Shown one piece after another: positions 58,677-64,000 of a stretch of 64,000 nt of DNA; position 1 is the stretch's first letter, and each line of letters begins with the position of its first letter. The stretch is taken from positions 12,412,501 to 12,476,500 of the forward strand of contig AP031351.1 in the NCBI GenBank assembly GCA_037833965.1, in the 5' to 3' direction. The stretch comes from Marchantia polymorpha subsp. ruderalis. Lineage: Eukaryota > Streptophyta > Marchantiopsida > Marchantiales > Marchantiaceae. Made by a program: the position numbers and the translations under genes. The notes under the pieces were generated by a model. That model made no database searches. It had not been told where the DNA came from and worked only from the letters and a program-made list of their open reading frames with translations.

Positions 58677-61133
58677 ATGGCCGCAATGACTATGACTCGT
58701 CCGAACGACCCTTTTACGTCAGACATCGCTAGATTCCACGAGGTGAAAGGGGCGAAGGATGAACCATTCGCAGAACTTACTCGATACCACGAAGTCAGGG
58801 GAGTACGGGAGATGGTGGAGAGCTTTCGAGTCAGGGAAGTTCCCTCGTATTACGTGAAGCCTGTGAACGAGCGGCGATTCACACCGCCGTCCGCAGCAGT
58901 TCTGAGTATGGAGCAGCAAATTCCGTGCATTGATCTCGAAGCCCTGTCCGGTCAGGAGTTACTCTCGGCAATTGCCAACGCCTGTAGGGACTGGGGATTT
59001 TTCCAGGTTCTGAACCATGGTCTCCCTAGTCAACTCGTCCAGAACATGGCCAAGCAATCGAGCGAGTTTTTTGCGCAGCCTTTAGAAGAAAAGATGAAAT
59101 GTAGCACGCCTGCGAGGGTATCAGGTCCGGTGCATTTTGGCGGGGGAGGCAACAGGGATTGGCGAGATGTCTTGAAGCTCAATTGTGCCCCGGCATCGAT
59201 CGTTGCTAAAGAGTATTGGCCCCAAAGACCAGCTGGTTTCAGGTAAGGCTTCCAGAGTTCCGACCTGCAAGTCAATCAGTTCACGAGATATGTCGTCTTT
59301 CCAATCCTCGCAAACGAACTTGGATGCTTGAGCTTCACGCCCCTCGGTCCTAGATTCTTTAATTTTCAATGCCCGCTGTACGCCACTCTTCCTTTCTATC
59401 AATCCCGGATTCCAAAGGGCCGGTTAGACTGCCTCTTTATCTTCAACACACTCGCCGCAATGACTGAGTGTGAAATTCATCACAGCATGAGCTTCGGAGT
59501 GAAGCCCACTCTGCTCGTTAGCAAGCGGAAAGTCACTGCCTCCGCTGCCAGGAGGAGGCAGTGACTTTCTTCAATCAGCACGGTCAGGCTGCCTGCATTT
59601 TGCAGGCAGCCTGATTGTGTTTCGTCGAAGGCTGACGTCCAGTTTGCAGGCCACTCATCACAAATTTGCTTTCCCGTATATTCTGCCGTCATTCATTCGG
59701 GAGAAGATATGTCAGCTTGCCAGGGTACTAGACCATGCTCAGAGTGGAGGGTGTGAGCGAGTTCTGACTGAGAAAGTGGGCGGAGAGTCTGTTCACATAT
59801 CTTTTATAATAAGGCAGAATTTCAGGAATTAGAGTATGCTCGCGAGTCGATTTCAAGGATATCTTATATTTGATCATCGAACTCGCAATTGATCTCTTCC
59901 CCGCACGTGTTTGGTTGTGCATTGCAGGGATACGATGGAAGAGTATTCCAGCCAGCAACAGGCACTGGCCATCAGGCTCTTGAAGTTGATAAGCGAATCT
60001 CTTGGCCTGGAATCGAACTATTTGGTCGCAGCCTGCGGGGAACCCAAGGTCGTGATGGCAATCAACCACTATCCTCCTTGCCCGGACCCGAGCTTAACCA
60101 TGGGAATTAAGGCGCACTCTGACCCCAACACAATAACCATGCTTCTGCAAGACGATGTTGGCGGCTTACAAGTTTTCAAGGAGGACAGATGGATCGATGT
60201 GAGACCTTTACCGAACGCTCTTGTCATCAACGTGGGGGACCAGCTACAGGTTTGTTTTATATTCGTCGACGACACTCTGAATTTTTCCTGTTTGTGAAAT
60301 GCTCACTTCGTCATCTGTTTCCGACTGAAGATTTTGCACACAGTCGGCACGATCAATCAGAATGCTTGCTATTATAGGATCAGATCATATCGGGCCAGGG
60401 CAGGGAAGGGAAGAACTAGTGCTGTACGGGCAGTGAGAATGGATGGTGGCATGATGAGTGTAGGAAGGCGCAGTGAGCTGATTAGGTGCACGAGCTCTGA
60501 GCTCGTGCGGTTTTAGCAAAGAAATGCATGCGGGTTCAGTGTCGTGTGGAGAAGATTCGGGCCATTACTGGGGGGAACAGGGGGTCTTCCAGCAGTAGAC
60601 AAGCGACCAGCAGAGCAGAGCTGGGTAGAGTCGAGCAGTGGTCGGCCGTTAGGAGTAGTAATAGTAGTAGTAGTAGGGCTTGCACGCGAGATGCGATGGG
60701 ATGCAAATGCGATGGGGATAGAGTAGAGGTTTGTTGATCGTTTGTCGAGTAGTCGAGAAGAGGCCGGGTCCAAGTTGGACTCGAGAAGAGGCTCATTGGA
60801 CTGATGTGCTTATTGTACGTGGTGCGTGTTCAGATTCTGAGCAACGGAAAGTACAGCAGCTGTTTACACCGAGTAGTTAACAACAATCGGCAAGCACGGA
60901 CATCCATCGCCACGTTCTTCTCGCCAGCGCATGCGTGCATCATCGGCCCAGCTCCGGGTTTGGTGGATGAGGTGAACCCCGCCATCTATCCGAACATCGT
61001 GTACGCAGATTACATCAAGGCTTTCTATACGCAAGCACTGGGACCCAACAACAAAAATGGTGGCTACCTGGCTGGCATCGAGCTTCACAGAAGATACAAC
61101 TGCTACACCTCCTCCTCCTCCATCTCCAGCTAG
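58677..61133 (+). CDS. 2-oxoglutarate/Fe(II)-dependent dioxygenase, DOXC class (3 exons)
   Basis: A soluble plant dioxygenase that couples oxidation of a small molecule to decarboxylation of 2-oxoglutarate. Exons 58677-59242, 59928-60249 and 60834-61133 join in phase (1188 bases, 395 aa). The DIOX_N domain (about 80-185) has IPCIDLEAL and CRDWGFFQVLNHGLP. The catalytic fold has NHYPPCPDP, then the iron ligands His252 and Asp254 (AHSDPNTITMLLQDDVGGLQV), NVGDQLQ and His308 (CLHRVVNN). The 2-oxoglutarate site is RTSIATFFSP (about 318-327). The nearest relatives by pattern are the DMR6/DLO salicylate hydroxylase, flavone synthase I and related flavonoid enzymes; the substrate cannot be read from sequence. 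The tail after FYTQALG is unusual, ending in a short Ser-rich stretch. The ATG at 58677 is the first in frame. Both introns are GT-AG. Confidence 0.9.
59528..59614 (+). repeat. Two adjacent perfect hairpins in intron 1 of the dioxygenase gene
   Basis: Hairpin A: GAAAGTCACTGCCTCC (59528-59543), a 10-base loop, GGAGGCAGTGACTTTC (59554-59569); 16 perfect pairs. Hairpin B, 14 bases later: TCAGGCTGCCTGCA (59584-59597), loop TTT, TGCAGGCAGCCTGA (59601-59614); 14 perfect pairs. AATCA at 59572-59576 could also pair with TGATT after hairpin B, giving an alternative fold. Confidence 0.9.
60488..60508 (+). repeat. Perfect 10-bp inverted repeat in intron 2 of the dioxygenase gene
   Basis: GCACGAGCTC, a single central T, and GAGCTCGTGC form a perfect palindrome followed by GGTTTTAGC. 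Confidence 0.85.
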
Positions 61134-61414
61134 CAAGCATCTACTCATCGCCCTCCCTTCCTGCCTCCCTTCCCGTCTATCTGTCTACCCTCCACCCCAT
61201 CGGCATACTACATTGACATATTCAGTACGACAACAACCGAGTTCGCTGACACTGCACTCACTGCCTGCCGCTATCCCTCGAAAATCGTCTCGAAAATCCG
61301 CCTTGCATTGTTTTTCACGTTCGAGCCTCGGCTCAATGTAGGTAGATTTCTACTCATACTGGATATACATATTATCGCCATCGCTCGAATCCGCAGCTGA
61401 TGATGGTGTACTGA
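61134..61414 (+). other. Probable 3' UTR of the dioxygenase gene
   Basis: Follows the stop codon at 61131-61133. C- and T-rich with no frame of interest and no clear polyadenylation signal. Confidence 0.4.
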
Positions 61415-61849
61415 GGAGTTTCAATTCGGAGCCCGCCCGCCAGCTACGGGACCCAGCTCGCCCACCCGACCCACTGCCCACGCAGCCAGCCACGCACGCA
61501 CGCACGCACGAACCAACGAACGAACCAACCGACGAACGGAGGCAGCAGCCGAACGAAGCCAACCAGGGCAAGCCCCCGAGGCACCAGCCCAGCCCCTGCC
61601 ATCTCACGACGCCACGGACGGAAAGCCAAGTGTACTCAACTCGAACACGACGAAGAAGACGAAGACGAGGACGAGGACGAGGAGAGGTGCCGCGAGATCA
61701 AGTCTTCCTCGGAGAGTGCGAGAGCGGATGAGAATCATGAGCCCCTCCGCTCCGAGGAGTGGCTGCCGGATTTTGATCGCTGGGTCTCGAGTCGCGAGTC
61801 GAACGACATTTGCACACAGGAGGAGGAGGAGCAGCAGCAGCTCTGGTGA
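61415..61849 (+). other. Unassigned open frame without an ATG, acidic C-terminal part
   Basis: From 61415 the plus frame stays open for 144 codons and ends at a TGA (61847-61849). There is no in-frame ATG. The first half is rich in Ala, Arg, Pro and Asn through CGCA and CGAA repeats. The second half has an acidic run (DEEDEDEDEDEE), a segment WLPDFDRWVSSRES, and a Glu/Gln-rich end. It could be a 3' exon using the AG at 61413-61414, part of the dioxygenase 3' UTR, or chance in GC-rich DNA. No family is recognised. Confidence 0.25.
61491..61510. repeat. (CGCA)n microsatellite
   Basis: Five CGCA/ACGC units, continuing into CGAA-type repeats. Confidence 0.9.
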
Positions 61850-61952
61850 ATCCTAGTTAGACACACCCTTTCCAACTCAACTCGGCGACTAGAATTTGCA
61901 ACCGTGTGTGTGAATTTTGTAGTTTAGGTCTGTTACCACCATTCTTTAGGGG

Positions 61953-61960
61953 CTATAAAA
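61953..61960 (+). promoter_or_regulatory. Canonical TATA box
   Basis: CTATAAAA in a GC-rich setting (GGGGCTATAAAAGAAAAGGCC) is a textbook TATA box. Transcription would begin near 61985-61995. No coding start with family support follows before the window ends, so the gene may have a long leader or begin coding beyond 64000. Confidence 0.5.
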
Positions 61961-63294
61961 GAAAAGGCCCCCTTGTCATTTACGAGCAATCTGACAATGT
62001 AAAGTTGTCCTCATCTTCCGGATATCGACCGTCTGCGGACTTGGTCTCTTTCTAATTCTCGATTATCGCTAATTCTCACGAACTCCCTCCCTCCCGTCTA
62101 CGTCGCATGTTTTATTCGCCTCCTCCCTTGCCTTGTCTTGTCTTGGTGCCGCCGCGTAATTGGACTTATCGATGGAATATTTGTTGGTTGTCCCGGTCGT
62201 GAGGACGAATTGGAGTGGCGTGAGGTGAATGAGGTTAACGAGTGTCGCTTGAGGCATCCAGCTTTTGGCCCATCCCTCGGCCCCGATTTCTTCGACATGC
62301 ACACCCTCCCTCCCTCCCTCCCGCCCTCGGCTGTCCGTTCAAATCGCGGACCGAGGAAAGAGCGAAGAGTCGTGTCGTTGCAATTAGAGGGAGACAAACC
62401 GCTCTTCTCCGAAGACCCAGTGCCTTCCACCGCAGGGCTCTGCCGGGACGGTGGGCGGGGGGGCCGGGGCGGGGGTCGAAGCGCCCGTACGTGTGCAAAA
62501 AGGGGGGCTCCGGGCCGAAAATATGCCTTCGTAGCAAAAGAGGGGGAGGCAATAAATAGCATGTCAACTACGCTTTCCACACAAGCTCAGCTAAGTGACG
62601 TACGGTGAGGACCAGTGGCGAGCCATGTTTGTCCTTCGATACGGTGAAGACTTGGCAGGATTTCCTTGCTGCTCTCTACTTGATCCGGCTGCAGGTCAGT
62701 AGGAGCAGGAGGAGGAGACTCTGGGCATTCATCCATCCTTTCAAACGTGTCATGCGGTATGTGGAGGCCTCGTCTGCGAGGGACTTTTAATTAGACGGGC
62801 GGCGTTTCGTTTAATTTGGGCGGAGAAGTCTTCGGTACGGTGGACTTCGGATGCACACATCGGCCATGACTCCATGCTTCGTTAGTGAATCAGCAGGCTA
62901 ATGGAAGTAATGGGACTGGGAAGAGTGGACCCCAGCGGGAGTTCCCTCCGACAAGCTTGAGATTCCCTCCGGGTCATATTAATAGCCAAACAAAGGCCGG
63001 AATGGAAGTTCCAAGTATGCCTATGTGTCGAGCATATCAGTTTTGTTGTCTGGCTAGAAACCTTGTGGCCTTCCTTTTGTCTAGTCCGAGCTGCATAGTC
63101 CGCAATTGTCCGACACTCGCTCTCCTCTCTCGCTCACTTCCCCACCAATTCACCATCTCTTCTGTCGATAACTTCCGTGGCCCACGTTGCACAGTGGCAG
63201 ATTCACCGGGACACGGTGAAGCTTGCTTGGACAATTCTCTGAGACAAACAAGATCACACAGAGATGCTGATGAGCTCAGCTCAGTTCCGTGACG

Positions 63295-63345
63295 CTGAGT
63301 GAGTGAGTGAGTGAGTGAGAGGGAGAGAGAGATAGAAAGCGAGAG
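63295..63345. repeat. (GAGT)n and (GA)n microsatellite
   Basis: About six GAGT units followed by a purine tract of GA units and GATAGAAAG. Confidence 0.85.
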
Positions 63346-63546
63346 CGCGCGAGCGAACTCCAGATGAATCAGTTTCATGTACTTGCAAGAGTGGAACTCC
63401 GCACCGGGGCAGCCGTACAGTCACGAAAAGTGGACTTGCAAGTGACGATGGTGAGCTGTAGAACGAGGGCCTGACCACACGATGCTCTGCACATCGTATT
63501 GAATCCCCACAGTGCTCAACCGCCATCGCTCACTGTAGGATATGAT

Positions 63547-63558
63547 TAGGGTTAGGGT
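63547..63558 (+). repeat. Two tandem TTAGGG units
   Basis: TTAGGGTTAGGG followed by TTG. It is related to telo-box sequence. Two units are too few to be a telomeric tract; it could act as a telo-box-type promoter element or be chance. Confidence 0.5.
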
Positions 63559-64000
63559 TGAACGCAAGAAGTCGCGCTCTGAGTCCGTGCATCGAGTCAC
63601 TGCTCTAACGTTTTCGACCCCTATCCGCTGAGAGCAGCAGCGTTGCAATTGTTGGATTGCTTTCTTGATCCGGGAACCGGCGGCCGAGTGGCAGCGCTTC
63701 CGAACCGGAGGTGCAAGTCGGTCGACTGCCCACAGTCGATCACTCCTGCTGCAACGGCATTGGCTCTGTAGGGAATGGGGAAACATGTCTGCTGATATGC
63801 AATAGTATACGGAAGGTACGAACGAGGGGATGGCGCGCGAATGCGCTGATTCCTGACATGCAGAAACTTGTTTCGAGCGGTAGCACATCGTTTCTCTTCT
63901 CCTCCTCGCACAGTGACAGTCTCTTGCCTCGCTCAAGGATCAGAAATAGATTCTGGAAGAAGTGCGATGTCGTTGAGTAGGTGAATTGTTGATATCTAAT

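Larger units (their letters stand above)
61961..64000. other. GC-rich DNA downstream of the TATA box
   Basis: No supportable gene. Overlapping frames on both strands at 62098-62608 and 63037-63936 lack domains. The region contains a (GAGT)n/(GA)n tract at 63295-63345 and a TTAGGGTTAGGG motif at 63547-63558. It could be the 5' leader and first introns of a gene that continues past the window. Confidence 0.4.

Noticed and set aside
63547-63558. TTAGGGTTAGGG as a telomere tract
   Set aside because: Only two units are present, in a GC-rich internal region. The usual plant telomere unit is TTTAGGG. At most it is a telo-box-like element.

Overview
This is nuclear DNA from a land plant. It has spliced genes with plant-type GT-AG introns, a PRP8 protein nearly identical to flowering-plant PRP8, a plant-type TAPT1/POD1 gene, a DOXC-class 2-oxoglutarate dioxygenase, and wide AT-rich deserts filled with decayed Ty3/gypsy and Ty1/copia relics. 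The style of the repeat gene at 35-38 kb and the short-intron, gene-sparse layout suggest a bryophyte, most likely a liverwort such as Marchantia. That organism call is inference from remembered family appearance, not a database result.

Layout. 1-2.7 kb: AT-rich DNA and the upstream region of the first gene. 2.77-7.17 kb (+): a 12-exon TAPT1/POD1-like membrane protein gene that contains a minor-spliceosome (U12) AT-AC intron. 7.2-11.1 kb: AT-rich, no gene. 11.07-11.58 kb: a 502-bp pogo/Lemi-like element with terminal inverted repeats, TA duplications and a transposase fragment. 11.6-12.7 kb: PRP8 upstream region. 12.73-24.31 kb (+): the complete 25-exon PRP8 gene, 2355 codons by my splicing. 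24.3-27.9 kb: intergenic, including an LTR-like promoter block near 26.1-26.4 kb. 27.9-38.9 kb: a retroelement graveyard. A minus-strand Ty3/gypsy relic (gag knuckle near 38.7 kb, protease near 34.4 kb, RT/RNase H/integrase 32.5-30.3 kb) appears to be split by a second, more GC-rich element that carries one broken coiled-coil gene (37.84-35.26 kb). 38.9-47.6 kb: AT-rich DNA with a Ty1/copia pol relic, an inverted duplication and a perfect palindrome. From about 47.6 kb the composition turns sharply GC-rich and microsatellite-rich with no supportable gene until 58.68 kb. 58.68-61.13 kb (+): a 3-exon 2OG-Fe(II) dioxygenase gene with strong hairpins in both introns. 61.4-64 kb: an unassigned open frame, a canonical TATA box and further GC-rich DNA, possibly the start of a gene that runs off the window.

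The three intact genes do unrelated jobs: secretory/cilium-type membrane protein, spliceosome core, specialised or hormone metabolism. One link stands out. TAPT1 contains a U12-type intron, and its neighbour PRP8 is a core part of both the major and the minor spliceosome. This is probably coincidence.
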